Shown here: positions 22,428 through 30,424 of the stretch, piece by piece
Numbering within the stretch: the stretch's first letter is position 1
Layout of the letters: every line of letters begins with the position of its first letter
From: Clostridia bacterium
Lineage (GTDB): Bacteria; Bacillota; Clostridia; Oscillospirales; CAG-272
Direction of reading: 5' to 3'
Assembly (NCBI GenBank): GCA_017503105.1
Contig: JAFVTS010000021.1
Span: forward strand, 1-48,732
DNA: 48,732 bases
Notes under the pieces: generated by a model
The model's input: the letters and a program-made list of their open reading frames with translations, nothing else
Told to the model about the DNA's origin: nothing
Databases searched by the model: none
Translations under genes and position numbers: made by a program

Positions 22428-24968
22428 TTACCAGCCTTGCTCGGTTCTTGCTATAATATCGTCCTGAAGTGAGCGGGAGAGCGTTGTGAACAGCGCGCTG
22501 TATCCTGCCACTCTGACGACGAGAGTTTTGTATTTTTCGGGGTTCTTTTGCGCGTCAAGAAGCGTTTCCCGCGTGACGACGTTGAACTGAACGTGCATAC
22601 CCTTCTGATCGAAATAGGAGCGTATGAGCGCGACGAATTTTGTAAGTCCCGACATTCCCGCAAGAGCAGAGGGATGGAACTTCTGATTGAGCAAAGTGCC
22701 GTTCGACGCCACGCCCTGCTCAAGCTTTGCCACGGAATTTGCCGTAGCCGTCGGGCCCTTGACGTCTCTGCCCGATGCGGGACCTATTCCGTCGGCAAGG
22801 GGCGTGTACGCAAGTCTTGCGTCGGGCGTTGCGCCCGTTTCAGCTCCGAGGGGCACGTTTGCCGAAACAGGGTAAAGTCCTGCTTGGAAAACGCCTCCGC
22901 GCACGTTCTTGTATTTTTCCACTTCTTTGGTGTAGGTGTTCGCAACGTCACGCGCGAACATATCCACCTCGTAAATATCGTTTCCGTATTTCGGCGCTTC
23001 CTCTTCTATCATACGCTTTATTTCGCGGTATCTCGTCTTCAGCCCCTCGTCAAGCGCTGACGCCGTTACGAGCTCCTCGTATATCGTGCGTATTGCGGAG
23101 TCGTTTATTTCCATTCCGTATTCCGAAAGCTTCTTCGCCACCTCGACCGTCATCTTCTCGGCAGCCGCGGGGGTGTAGCCGTAGCCGAAGTTCGCTTCAA
23201 GCGCGTCGCGAAGCTCGGGGAGAGTAAAGCGTTTTTCTTCAAAAACGAGCTTTTTTATTGCGATAAGACCGTCGGTGTTGTTTGCAATACCGAAGCCCTG
23301 AGGACCTGTGAAGTTATATACGGCGCCGCCCTCTTGGAGCGATTTTCCGCGTCCGATACAGTCCTCTACCATACAGGATTGGAAGGGCAGCGGGCAACGC
23401 ACCGCGTGCGCCGCGTCTATGGCGTTGTTGGCGTTGACGAGCAGTTTTATCATATACGACTGCTGAGCCTTGTACGCGTCGTAGAATTCCTCAAAGCTCT
23501 TCATCTCGGAAACGTCGGGGGTATCAACCCCTATCTTCGTGCCCTTGTCGTAACCGCGCGAGAACGCAAGCTCCATAGGACGGCACATATTGAAGAATGC
23601 CGCATCGTGCCAGCCGTCGGTCTTGCCCGCCTTTTGAGGCTCAACGCAACCGATTATACAATAATCTCTGGCGTCCTCAAGCGTAAGTCCTCTTGCCATA
23701 ATGGAGGGAATGATTATCTCGTCGTTATAATAAGCGGGAAGACCCGTGCCGAGTCTTGTGAGTGCCGCCGCCTTGAGAAGCAGGGGCTCGGGTGAGCCGT
23801 TCCACACTCTTATGGAAATAGAAGGCTGAGGGAGAGGGACGTGCATAGACGCCTCAAGGCACATATAGGAAAGGTCGTTGGTCGCGTCCATTCCGTGTAT
23901 ATCCTGACCGCCGACGATGAGGTTCTGGAACATTCCGTAGCCCGCAAAGCCGTCAGCCGATGCCGCATCTCTTACCTTGTTTATGTCGTTGAGCTTGACC
24001 CAAATGCAGTCGATGAGCTCCTGCGCCGCTTCGGTTGTGATAAGCCCCCTGTCGACGTCCTTCTTGTAGTAGGGGTACATATATTGGTCGAAGCGCCCGG
24101 GGGAGATCGAGTGTCCGCTCGACTCCACCTGCAAAAGGAGCTGAACGAACCAGAAGGATTGGCAAGCCTCGTAGAAGCTCTCAGCACCGAACTCGGGCAC
24201 CCGTGTGCAGTTTTTAGCTATTCTGAGAAGCTCCGAGCGCCTTGCGGGAGAGCTCTCCGCGTTCGCTTTTTCCAAAGCGAGGTCGGCGTACCTTTTCGCG
24301 TAATCTATTACCGCCTCGCAGCTTTCTATCACCGCCTCAAGAAAAGCCGTGCGCTTTATATATTCGGGGTCGGAGAAGTCAAGGGCGTCAAGTGCCGCCT
24401 CAGCCTCTCTTATTATGCCGCGATATCCTGATTTGAGAACCTTCGCGTAATCTACGCAAACGTGACCTATGCCGTTGTAGAAATAATTGCCCGGTGTGAA
24501 TATCGCGTGCTCCGTGAACGCCGCGTACGCCTCGGGAGCCATATTAGCCCTCGCAAGGTCGGAGCAGGTCTTGCCGTGCCACCAAGGGTATATCTCGCGG
24601 AGCTCCGCCTTCGTCTTTTCGCTTATGTAAAACGGGTCTGCCGCTCTCGTCGAAACCGTATCGAGCTCAGAAAGAAGCCACTCGTAAGAGTATTCGGGGA
24701 ATACCTGACAGCCTCTCGGTGCGAGGGTCGCTGAGCCGACGATAAGCTCTCCGTCTCTTATAATTATCGGAATGTTACGCAGAATGTGGGCAAAAGCCGC
24801 GCTTCGGCGCTTTATTATCGGAAGAGCTTCGGTCATTTTATAGCTCTCGGTGATGAGTATGCCGCGCGAGGATTCTATCTCGGGCATATTCTCGTAAAGC
24901 GTGCTTATGAGTTTTTCTATTCTTGAGCTTTTCTCTATTTGAAATTTTATGTTTTCCATAACGTTCAT
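22428..24968 (-). CDS. Glycyl radical diol dehydratase (B12-independent 1,2-propanediol/glycerol type)
   Basis: This 846-residue GRE has the catalytic cysteine in IIGCVEPQ (Cys441, with Glu443). His169 lies in NGIGHVCVDY, at the position of the glycerol dehydratase histidine, and the glycyl radical site is RVAGYSALF (Gly822). The GCVEP pattern and length fit the dehydratase/CutC branch, not pyruvate formate-lyase. With an aldolase, aldehyde dehydrogenase and alcohol dehydrogenase in the operon and no choline genes, 1,2-propanediol dehydration to propionaldehyde is the best assignment. CutC-type choline lyase is the main alternative. The start may be the ATG at 24968 or the one at 24959. It is probably packaged in the microcompartment lumen. 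Confidence 0.9.
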   Translation of the reverse strand: MNVMENIKFQIEKSSRIEKLISTLYENMPEIESSRGILITESYKMTEALPIIKRRSAAFAHILRNIPIIIRDGELIVGSATLAPRGCQVFPEYSYEWLLSELDTVSTRAADPFYISEKTKAELREIYPWWHGKTCSDLARANMAPEAYAAFTEHAIFTPGNYFYNGIGHVCVDYAKVLKSGYRGIIREAEAALDALDFSDPEYIKRTAFLEAVIESCEAVIDYAKRYADLALEKANAESSPARRSELLRIAKNCTRVPEFGAESFYEACQSFWFVQLLLQVESSGHSISPGRFDQYMYPYYKKDVDRGLITTEAAQELIDCIWVKLNDINKVRDAASADGFAGYGMFQNLIVGGQDIHGMDATNDLSYMCLEASMHVPLPQPSISIRVWNGSPEPLLLKAAALTRLGTGLPAYYNDEIIIPSIMARGLTLEDARDYCIIGCVEPQKAGKTDGWHDAAFFNMCRPMELAFSRGYDKGTKIGVDTPDVSEMKSFEEFYDAYKAQQSYMIKLLVNANNAIDAAHAVRCPLPFQSCMVEDCIGRGKSLQEGGAVYNFTGPQGFGIANNTDGLIAIKKLVFEEKRFTLPELRDALEANFGYGYTPAAAEKMTVEVAKKLSEYGMEINDSAIRTIYEELVTASALDEGLKTRYREIKRMIEEEAPKYGNDIYEVDMFARDVANTYTKEVEKYKNVRGGVFQAGLYPVSANVPLGAETGATPDARLAYTPLADGIGPASGRDVKGPTATANSVAKLEQGVASNGTLLNQKFHPSALAGMSGLTKFVALIRSYFDQKGMHVQFNVVTRETLLDAQKNPEKYKTLVVRVAGYSALFTTLSRSLQDDIIARTEQGW

Positions 24969-24984
24969 CCCGTTTCTCGAAGAA

Positions 24985-25530
24985 TTACATCTGTGACCAA
25001 AGGTCCTCGTGCGGCGCGGCTATTACCGCGGTCGATGAGAGGGAAGCGACGCCTTTTGCGTATTCCGCACCCGCTTCAACGGCGGCGCTGACGTCGCCTA
25101 TGTCACCCGTCAGCATAACAACGCCCTTGCCGCCCATTCCGCGCGAGACTCGAAGGTCGTATATCTTGACTTTCGCCGTTTTGACGGCAAGGTCGGCTGC
25201 CTTTATCGCGCTTGCCGCGGAGAAGGTCTCGATGAGTCCGAGTGAGCCGCAACGCTCGCCTTCGCCCGTGCTGAAGAGCGCTGCTATGACCTGCTCGTCT
25301 ATCGTTCCCATCACCGACGAGTCTATAACGTAGCCGTCAAATTTTGAGTTTATGTGACTTACGGCGGCGCTGACGTTGGAAATAGAGCCTGTAAGTATTA
25401 TTTCGTATTTTCCCGGACAGGCGGGGTGTGCGGAAACCATATCTATATTTGCGCTTTTAAGCGCGGCGTCTGCCGCCTCCACACCTTTCGGTATGCTTTT
25501 GAGTTCTATTACTCCTATAGCCTTATACAT
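24985..25530 (-). CDS. pduT: PduT-like tandem-domain BMC-T shell protein with Fe-S cysteine
   Basis: This 181-residue protein has two BMC domains (about 1-88 and 95-175), forming pseudohexameric trimers. Cys38 lies in HPACPGKYEI. PduT places a [4Fe-4S] cluster at the trimer pore with Cys38, so the residue number and context match. It probably carries electrons across the shell together with the PduS-like protein encoded immediately upstream in the operon. Confidence 0.9.
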   Translation of the reverse strand: MYKAIGVIELKSIPKGVEAADAALKSANIDMVSAHPACPGKYEIILTGSISNVSAAVSHINSKFDGYVIDSSVMGTIDEQVIAALFSTGEGERCGSLGLIETFSAASAIKAADLAVKTAKVKIYDLRVSRGMGGKGVVMLTGDIGDVSAAVEAGAEYAKGVASLSSTAVIAAPHEDLWSQM

Positions 25531-25531
25531 T

Positions 25532-26848
25532 TCACTTTACCTTACAAATAATTATTTTATCGGAAAGAACGCTGACGTGCCCCGTGACGGATGCGTGCTG
25601 GGGAACGGAAAGTCCGCTTGACGCGTCCGCTATTTTCTCTCCTGTGCGGACGGTGGCTCCGTTTTTCACCGTGGGCACGCTTGGGGCTCCGATATGAGCC
25701 GAAAGCGGGATCTCAACTCGGTCAAAATCCGAAATTTCGCCTAAGATCACGGGGGGCGTGTCAAATTTTGCAATTCCGAGCGCTGATTTCCACTTAGCGG
25801 TGGGTATCATTCTGTATTCGCGCTCCGCCCTGACGTCGACGTCGGTGTTCGTCGAATAACGCATCTTGTTTTGTGAGAGAAGCTCCTTGTAGTTGTTTAT
25901 TACCGCCTTAGGTGAGATGCCCTGACTGCAGGCGAGGCTTTCACATATTCCGCATCCGCAGCAGAGCGTCGCGTTTATCACCATTTCGGGCATAGCTTTT
26001 GCCGCGCCCATCGCCGTTCTGACCATTTTGTGCGGCTCAAGCGGATATCCGAGCAGGTGGCGAGGACACATATCCGTGCACCTCGTGCACTGACAGCACG
26101 CCGTTTCCGCTCTCGCGACGGACAATTTTTCGTTTATGAGCTTTGCCTCTGACGCCTGTATGTTTTTCGGAAGAACGAGCAAGCCCGAGGTGGTCTTTTT
26201 TACCGTGGCGGTGGCGGGGTTTATTATCTTACCCATCGACGGGCCGCCGTCTATCACGGTGTGCTCGCCGTCGACAGTTATGCCGAGCCTTTTAAAGAGG
26301 TCGGACACGCGGGTGCCGACGGGCACTTTTATAACGCAAGGACTTTTAACGTCTCCGCCGACGGTCAGCCATTTCATAAAAACGGGCTCCGAATAAAGCA
26401 CGTACCTTCCGAGGTTGTACATCGTCTCGACGTTATATACGATAGCCCCGACGCTTATCGGCAAGGCACCGGGTCTGACGACCTTCCCGATCGCCTCGAA
26501 AATGAGAGAGATCTCATCTCCGATAGGATAGCTGTCGGGCAAAATTTTAACACGGGTACCGCCTCCGAGGCTCTCACCGTCGGAAAGAGAAAGACTTTTC
26601 GCCGTGTGGGGCTTTACGCAGAGCAGGGCGTTTTTGATCCCCGTGCCGTCAAGGACCGTCTTTATGCCCGTCAGCACGGTGTCAAGCTCACGCTCAAGTA
26701 TAGCGTAATCGGTGTAAAGAAGCGGCTCGCATTCCGAGCCGTTTATAACGAGGGTTTTTGCCCCCTCGTTAAGCTTTGCGTAAGAGGGGAACCCGGCTCC
26801 GCCGGCACCGACGAGTCCGGCTTCTTTCATAAGCTCTCTAAGTTCCAT
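25532..26848 (-). CDS. pduS: PduS-like RnfC-type Fe-S flavoprotein
   Basis: This 438-residue protein has the N-terminal glycine-rich NADH/FMN-binding region (GLVGAGGAGFPSYAK at about 11-25) and an SLBB-like segment. Two [4Fe-4S] motifs (CCQCTRCTDMCP and CCGCGICESLAC) lie near 255-310, and a C-terminal barrel-like domain follows. PduS was first described as a cobalamin reductase. In a locus with no B12-dependent dehydratase it more likely regenerates NAD+ or feeds electrons through the PduT pore, perhaps to the activase. It is 1 bp upstream of the BMC-T gene. Confidence 0.9.
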   Translation of the reverse strand: MELRELMKEAGLVGAGGAGFPSYAKLNEGAKTLVINGSECEPLLYTDYAILERELDTVLTGIKTVLDGTGIKNALLCVKPHTAKSLSLSDGESLGGGTRVKILPDSYPIGDEISLIFEAIGKVVRPGALPISVGAIVYNVETMYNLGRYVLYSEPVFMKWLTVGGDVKSPCVIKVPVGTRVSDLFKRLGITVDGEHTVIDGGPSMGKIINPATATVKKTTSGLLVLPKNIQASEAKLINEKLSVARAETACCQCTRCTDMCPRHLLGYPLEPHKMVRTAMGAAKAMPEMVINATLCCGCGICESLACSQGISPKAVINNYKELLSQNKMRYSTNTDVDVRAEREYRMIPTAKWKSALGIAKFDTPPVILGEISDFDRVEIPLSAHIGAPSVPTVKNGATVRTGEKIADASSGLSVPQHASVTGHVSVLSDKIIICKVK

Positions 26849-26864
26849 TCTTCAGTCCTTTAAA

Positions 26865-27113
26865 TCAGTCTACGATACCTACGATAACGGCATCCGCAGG
26901 AGCCGACGTGTTGTGGAGCGCAAGGCGCGCGGAGCTGCCCGTCGTTATGAGGACGGTCTCGCCGATGCCCGCGCCAACGCTGTCGATGGCTATGATGTAT
27001 TTATCGGTCAGATCGCCGTTTTCAATGATCTGGACCTCCATAAATTTGCTTCCGACGAGCGATTCCTGCTTTCTCGTGGAAACGATGTTGCCCCTTATAA
27101 TTCCTCTTAACAT
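26865..27113 (-). CDS. eutN: EutN/CcmL-type pentameric vertex protein (BMC-P)
   Basis: This 82-residue protein starts MLRGIIRGNIVSTRK, with VGSKFMEVQ and the AIDSVGAGIGETVLITTGSSAR block characteristic of BMC-P proteins that cap the shell vertices. It lies between PduL and PduS in the operon. Confidence 0.94.
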   Translation of the reverse strand: MLRGIIRGNIVSTRKQESLVGSKFMEVQIIENGDLTDKYIIAIDSVGAGIGETVLITTGSSARLALHNTSAPADAVIVGIVD

Positions 27114-27125
27114 AATAAGATCTCC

Positions 27126-27785
27126 TTATTCCTTAACGATTTTTACTTTAAAGCCGTTACCGATTCCCGCGGAGTTTGCGTCGTCGGTGTCGACGTGCAT
27201 CTCAAGTCTGAAATTCTCGTGAACTCTGACTTGAACGTCATACCATCGCGTTCTTCTTTTGCCGAGGACGTCGACCGTAACCGTCTCACCGTCCGAGATG
27301 CCGAACGCCTTAGCCTCGCTTGGTGACATATGTATGTGTCTGTTTGCGATTATGCAGCCCTCCGCAAGACTGACCACGCCCTTAGGTCCTATTATCGTGA
27401 TAGGGGACGAGCCCTTTATGTTTCCCGATTCTCTGACGGGGGGCTTCACCTTGAGAACGTATGAATCGGTGAGTGATATCTCGACCTGCGACGTTTTTCT
27501 TACAGGACCGAGGACTCTGACGTTTTCAATAGGGCGAAGCGACGGACCCACTATCGTAAGAAGCTCGCGGCAAGCGTACTGCCCGGGCTGGGAGAGGTCC
27601 TTTACGGGCGTCAGCTCGTAGCCTTTTCCGAAGAGCGTTTCAAGATCCTCCGCCGACAAATGTATATGTCTGTTAGAGATTCCGACCGGCACTTCGCCGT
27701 TGTTTTCTTCACACGGGGTAGGGGTATTTATTTCGTTTATAACTTGCTTTACGAGCTCGGCTATTTTTTCGGGTGTCAGATCCAT
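27126..27785 (-). CDS. pduL: PduL phosphotransacylase with N-terminal encapsulation peptide
   Basis: This 219-residue protein has the two-part PduL fold, with metal-binding ISNRHIHLS and IANRHIHMSPSEA histidine blocks. It converts propionyl-CoA to propionyl-phosphate, recycling CoA inside the compartment. The N-terminal amphipathic segment TPEKIAELVKQVINEI, followed by a Pro/Thr/Glu-rich linker, is a typical lumen-targeting peptide. Confidence 0.94.
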   Translation of the reverse strand: MDLTPEKIAELVKQVINEINTPTPCEENNGEVPVGISNRHIHLSAEDLETLFGKGYELTPVKDLSQPGQYACRELLTIVGPSLRPIENVRVLGPVRKTSQVEISLTDSYVLKVKPPVRESGNIKGSSPITIIGPKGVVSLAEGCIIANRHIHMSPSEAKAFGISDGETVTVDVLGKRRTRWYDVQVRVHENFRLEMHVDTDDANSAGIGNGFKVKIVKE

Positions 27786-27819
27786 TTTTCTTTCGTCCTT
27801 TCTTTTTTATGAGATGCCG

Positions 27820-27892
27820 TACTGCGAAAATACCCAAGCGGGTGCTTGCTCGGATCTTTTCGCAGTACCCAAAGGCTTTCGCCTTTGGATAC
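27820..27892 (-). promoter_or_regulatory. Two overlapping stable hairpins in the operon leader between BMC-H and pduL
   Basis: On the minus-strand transcript a 12-bp hairpin closed by a GAAA tetraloop (27892-27865, core CCAAAGGC/GCCTTTGG) is followed by an 11-bp stem (TACTGCGAAAA/TTTTCGCAGTA, 27867-27857 with 27830-27820). They share three bases, so they may be mutually exclusive. Neither is followed by a U run, so a plain terminator is unlikely. An mRNA-stabilising or processing element that sets shell-protein stoichiometry is the likeliest role. Confidence 0.6.
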
Positions 27893-27911
27893 CGATTTTC
27901 TTCTTCCGGAA

Positions 27912-28184
27912 TTACTTAATAGAAGGAAGAAGCTTTTCAACGTCTGCGTGGGGTCTGGGGATAACGTGAGTAGCGATGACCTCGCCGAGTGCGTTTGCAG
28001 CGGCAGAGCCTGCTTCAACTGCAGCCTTAACAGCTCCGACGTCTCCGCGGACCATAACGCTTACAAGACCCGAGCCGATCTTCTCGCTTCCGATAAGAAC
28101 GACGTTTGCCGCCTTTACCATTGCGTCCGCAGCTTCGATTGCCGCAACGAGACCTCTGGTCTCAACCATTCCGAGTGCTTCCAT
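27912..28184 (-). CDS. BMC-H hexameric shell protein (PduA/EutM-like), copy 1
   Basis: This 90-residue canonical BMC domain starts [21 protein letters not shown]. It has the pore-region GSEKIGSGL, the [15 protein letters not shown] helix and the [14 protein letters not shown] tail. It is one of the major facet tiles and lets small diols through. It is almost identical to the protein at 28553-28828; only the last few residues and an extra initial Met differ. Confidence 0.95.
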   Translation of the reverse strand: MEALGMVETRGLVAAIEAADAMVKAANVVLIGSEKIGSGLVSVMVRGDVGAVKAAVEAGSAAANALGEVIATHVIPRPHADVEKLLPSIK

Positions 28185-28261
28185 TGCCTGTGTCCTCCTG
28201 TTTTAATTTTTTTGATATTTCGTATTATATTTTAAAGTCCTGCGACCTTAAAAACCGTTTG

Positions 28262-28534
28262 TCAGCCCGTCGTTAAGAATCTCATAACGTCGGGGTGCGG
28301 GCGTGCTATTACCTCTTTGCACTTGACACTTCCGACCTCCGCCGCCGCCAAAGCGCCTGCTTCAAGAGCCGCGCTGACTGCGGAAACCTCGCCCTCGACG
28401 ACGACCGTTACGAGTCTGCCGCCGAGGCGTTTTTCCACGTGAATGAGCTTCACGTCAGCAGCTTTGACCATAGCGTCAAGTCCCGTTATAGCGGCAACCA
28501 TTGCCTGCACTTCAAGTAACGCTATTGCCTTCAT
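28262..28534 (-). CDS. BMC-H shell protein, divergent paralogue
   Basis: This 90-residue BMC-domain protein starts MKAIALLEVQAMVAAITGLDAM, with the pore segment HVEKRLGGRL and the tail VIARPHPDVMRFL. It is clearly diverged from its two near-identical neighbours, so it probably gives tiles with a different pore. It lies between them in the operon. Confidence 0.93.
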   Translation of the reverse strand: MKAIALLEVQAMVAAITGLDAMVKAADVKLIHVEKRLGGRLVTVVVEGEVSAVSAALEAGALAAAEVGSVKCKEVIARPHPDVMRFLTTG

Positions 28535-28552
28535 TGATAAGCCACACCGTTA

Positions 28553-28828
28553 TTATTTCGTAGCGGGAAGAAGCTTTTCAACGTCTGCGTGGGGTCTGGG
28601 GATAACGTGAGTAGCGATGACCTCGCCGAGTGCGTTTGCAGCGGCAGAGCCTGCTTCAACTGCAGCCTTAACAGCTCCGACGTCTCCGCGAACCATAACG
28701 CTTACAAGACCCGAGCCGATCTTCTCGCTTCCGATAAGAACGACGTTTGCCGCCTTTACCATTGCGTCCGCAGCTTCGATCGCCGCAACGAGACCTCTGG
28801 TCTCAACCATTCCGAGTGCTTCCATCAT
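28553..28828 (-). CDS. BMC-H hexameric shell protein (PduA/EutM-like), copy 2
   Basis: This 91-residue protein (or 90 if the second Met is used) matches copy 1 residue for residue until the last three (ATK against SIK). The DNA also matches apart from a few synonymous changes. This points to recent duplication or gene conversion around the intervening divergent paralogue. The role is the same facet tile; duplication raises dosage. Confidence 0.95.
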   Translation of the reverse strand: MMEALGMVETRGLVAAIEAADAMVKAANVVLIGSEKIGSGLVSVMVRGDVGAVKAAVEAGSAAANALGEVIATHVIPRPHADVEKLLPATK

Positions 28829-28876
28829 TTTTTGTGTTCTCCTTTTTGTTTGTTTTAATTTTATTTTAAATTTAAT

Positions 28877-29194
28877 TTATCTTAATTTGTCTTTTCCGAG
28901 AGCTGAAAGACGGGCGAACCATTCTATGTCCTCGCTTTGTCTTGCTATCACCTTGTGGGTGATGTAAAGCTCTCTTTTTTCAGCCTCAGCCTTGCCTGCC
29001 GCGATGGCTGCCTCGACCGCAGCCGCCGAACCCTCTACCTTGACAGCCATAACGAGAGGCACTTTTGCCGCGTCGCCTGCCGCAGGCTTGTTTTTGTCTA
29101 TTGCCACGACCTCTACGTCTGCCGCCTTTGCCATAGCGTCTGCCACGACTATCGCGGTCGCGAAGCCGAAGACCTCAATCATTCCAAGTGCCAT
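28877..29194 (-). CDS. BMC-H shell protein with longer pore loop
   Basis: This 105-residue BMC-domain protein starts MALGMIEVFGFATAIVVADAMAK. It has an insertion relative to the 90-residue tiles around DKNKPAAGDAAKVP, near the pore, and a charged C-terminal tail (ARLSALGKDKLR). It is the first shell gene in the operon, 16 bp after the alcohol dehydrogenase. The insertion suggests a distinct permeability. Confidence 0.93.
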   Translation of the reverse strand: MALGMIEVFGFATAIVVADAMAKAADVEVVAIDKNKPAAGDAAKVPLVMAVKVEGSAAAVEAAIAAGKAEAEKRELYITHKVIARQSEDIEWFARLSALGKDKLR

Positions 29195-29210
29195 AAAGTC
29201 CTACCGTCCT

Positions 29211-30407
29211 TTATTCGGCAACGTAGCAGATCTTTATTCCCGCTTGGGAAACGTTGACCTCCATTGCCTCGTTGAGCTTGTCGAGGGGGAAGGTGTGAGT
29301 GATGAGCTCTTTTATCGGAATGTTCATCTCTCTTGCCTGACGGAGGAACGCCACCGTCGTAGGATAGTCGTCAGCGCTGTAATCCCAAGAGCCGACGATG
29401 TTTATCTCCTTGTTGCACATTGCGAAGTGCGGGTTCACGGTGTAGTCGCCGTTGTTGACGAAGAAGCCCATCTCGCACATTCCGCCGCCTCGGCGTATGT
29501 ACTCGTAGATGTCCTTTGCCGCCGCGGGTGCGCCCGTGCACTGGAACGCAAAGTCGGCGCCGATGCCCGAGGAAACGCTCTTGACGAGCTTCACTCTCTC
29601 GTCAAGACTCGTAAGCTCCTTGAAGTTGATGACAGTTTTAGCTCCGAGCTTCTTTGCCATATCAAGTCTTCTCTGCGTTCCGTCGATGGCAATGATGTGA
29701 TTAACACCCGCCGCACGAAGAACGCTTATCATAACGAGACCGACGGGGCCGAGTCCCTGAACGAGGACCTTGGAATTGAAGTTTATAAGACCCGTGGTAT
29801 TCGCTCTTTTGAGCGCGTGAACGCAAACGCACGCAAGCTCAAGGAGCATTCTTTCTTTGAGATCGAGGTCGTTTACCACGAAGTACGTAGCGCCCTTGCC
29901 TCTTATGAGAAGATGCGTGGAGAACCAGCCGGTAAGCGGCTGTGCGTCATCGTGGGGTATGAGTCCGAACACGCCCTGCTTGTCGCAAAGGTTCGTGTTT
30001 GCGGGATGATTGCGGCAGATCTGACATTCGCCGCAGCTTATAACGCTCGTAACTATTTTGTCGCCCACCTTGATGGGGTTGCCCGCGGTATCGCACTTGA
30101 TATTTTTTCCGAGAGCGACGATCTCACCCGTGCCCTCGTGTCCGAGAGTTACGGGAATTATGCCGAAGGGGTCGCCGCGCCATTCGTGCACGTCCGTGCC
30201 GCACACGCCGCAGCCCTCCACCTTGACGAGAATGTCGTTGTCCTCAAGCGCGGGAACGGGGAATTCCTTGACCTCTATTTTTTTCGGTGCCGTGAGCATT
30301 GCGACCTTAGCCGTCTTGGGCACGCCTGCCGACGTTTTCGCCGCGGGCGCCATCTCGCCTACTATCTTGCGGACGATGCTCTCTACCTGTGACTTTGAAA
30401 TATTCAT
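29211..30407 (-). CDS. Zinc-dependent MDR alcohol dehydrogenase with encapsulation peptide
   Basis: This is a 398-residue medium-chain dehydrogenase. The catalytic zinc region has GCGVCGTD (Cys69) and GHEGTG (His90, Glu91). The structural-zinc cysteines are in CGECQICRNHPANTNLC, and a Rossmann glycine motif VQGLGPVG is present. The first 18 residues (MNISKSQVESIVRKIVGE) form an amphipathic helix joined by an Ala/Pro linker, as in other lumen enzymes. This supports the ATG at 30407 over an upstream reading that overlaps the ALDH gene. It likely reduces propionaldehyde to propanol to regenerate NAD+. That role is filled by the iron-type PduQ in classical Pdu compartments; no PduQ is seen here. 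Confidence 0.9.
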   Translation of the reverse strand: MNISKSQVESIVRKIVGEMAPAAKTSAGVPKTAKVAMLTAPKKIEVKEFPVPALEDNDILVKVEGCGVCGTDVHEWRGDPFGIIPVTLGHEGTGEIVALGKNIKCDTAGNPIKVGDKIVTSVISCGECQICRNHPANTNLCDKQGVFGLIPHDDAQPLTGWFSTHLLIRGKGATYFVVNDLDLKERMLLELACVCVHALKRANTTGLINFNSKVLVQGLGPVGLVMISVLRAAGVNHIIAIDGTQRRLDMAKKLGAKTVINFKELTSLDERVKLVKSVSSGIGADFAFQCTGAPAAAKDIYEYIRRGGGMCEMGFFVNNGDYTVNPHFAMCNKEINIVGSWDYSADDYPTTVAFLRQAREMNIPIKELITHTFPLDKLNEAMEVNVSQAGIKICYVAE

Positions 30408-30424
30408 TTTGTCTTCTGCCTTTC

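Noticed and set aside
22428-24968. Pyruvate formate-lyase or choline TMA-lyase
   Set aside because: A single catalytic Cys in GCVEP excludes the Cys-Cys of PFL. Choline lyase cannot be fully excluded from sequence alone, but the aldolase and the lack of choline genes favour a diol dehydratase.
28992-30392. A 466-codon open frame on the plus strand opposite the alcohol dehydrogenase and a BMC-H gene
   Set aside because: It is antisense to well-recognised genes, has no family likeness, and follows from codon bias of the GC-rich minus-strand genes.
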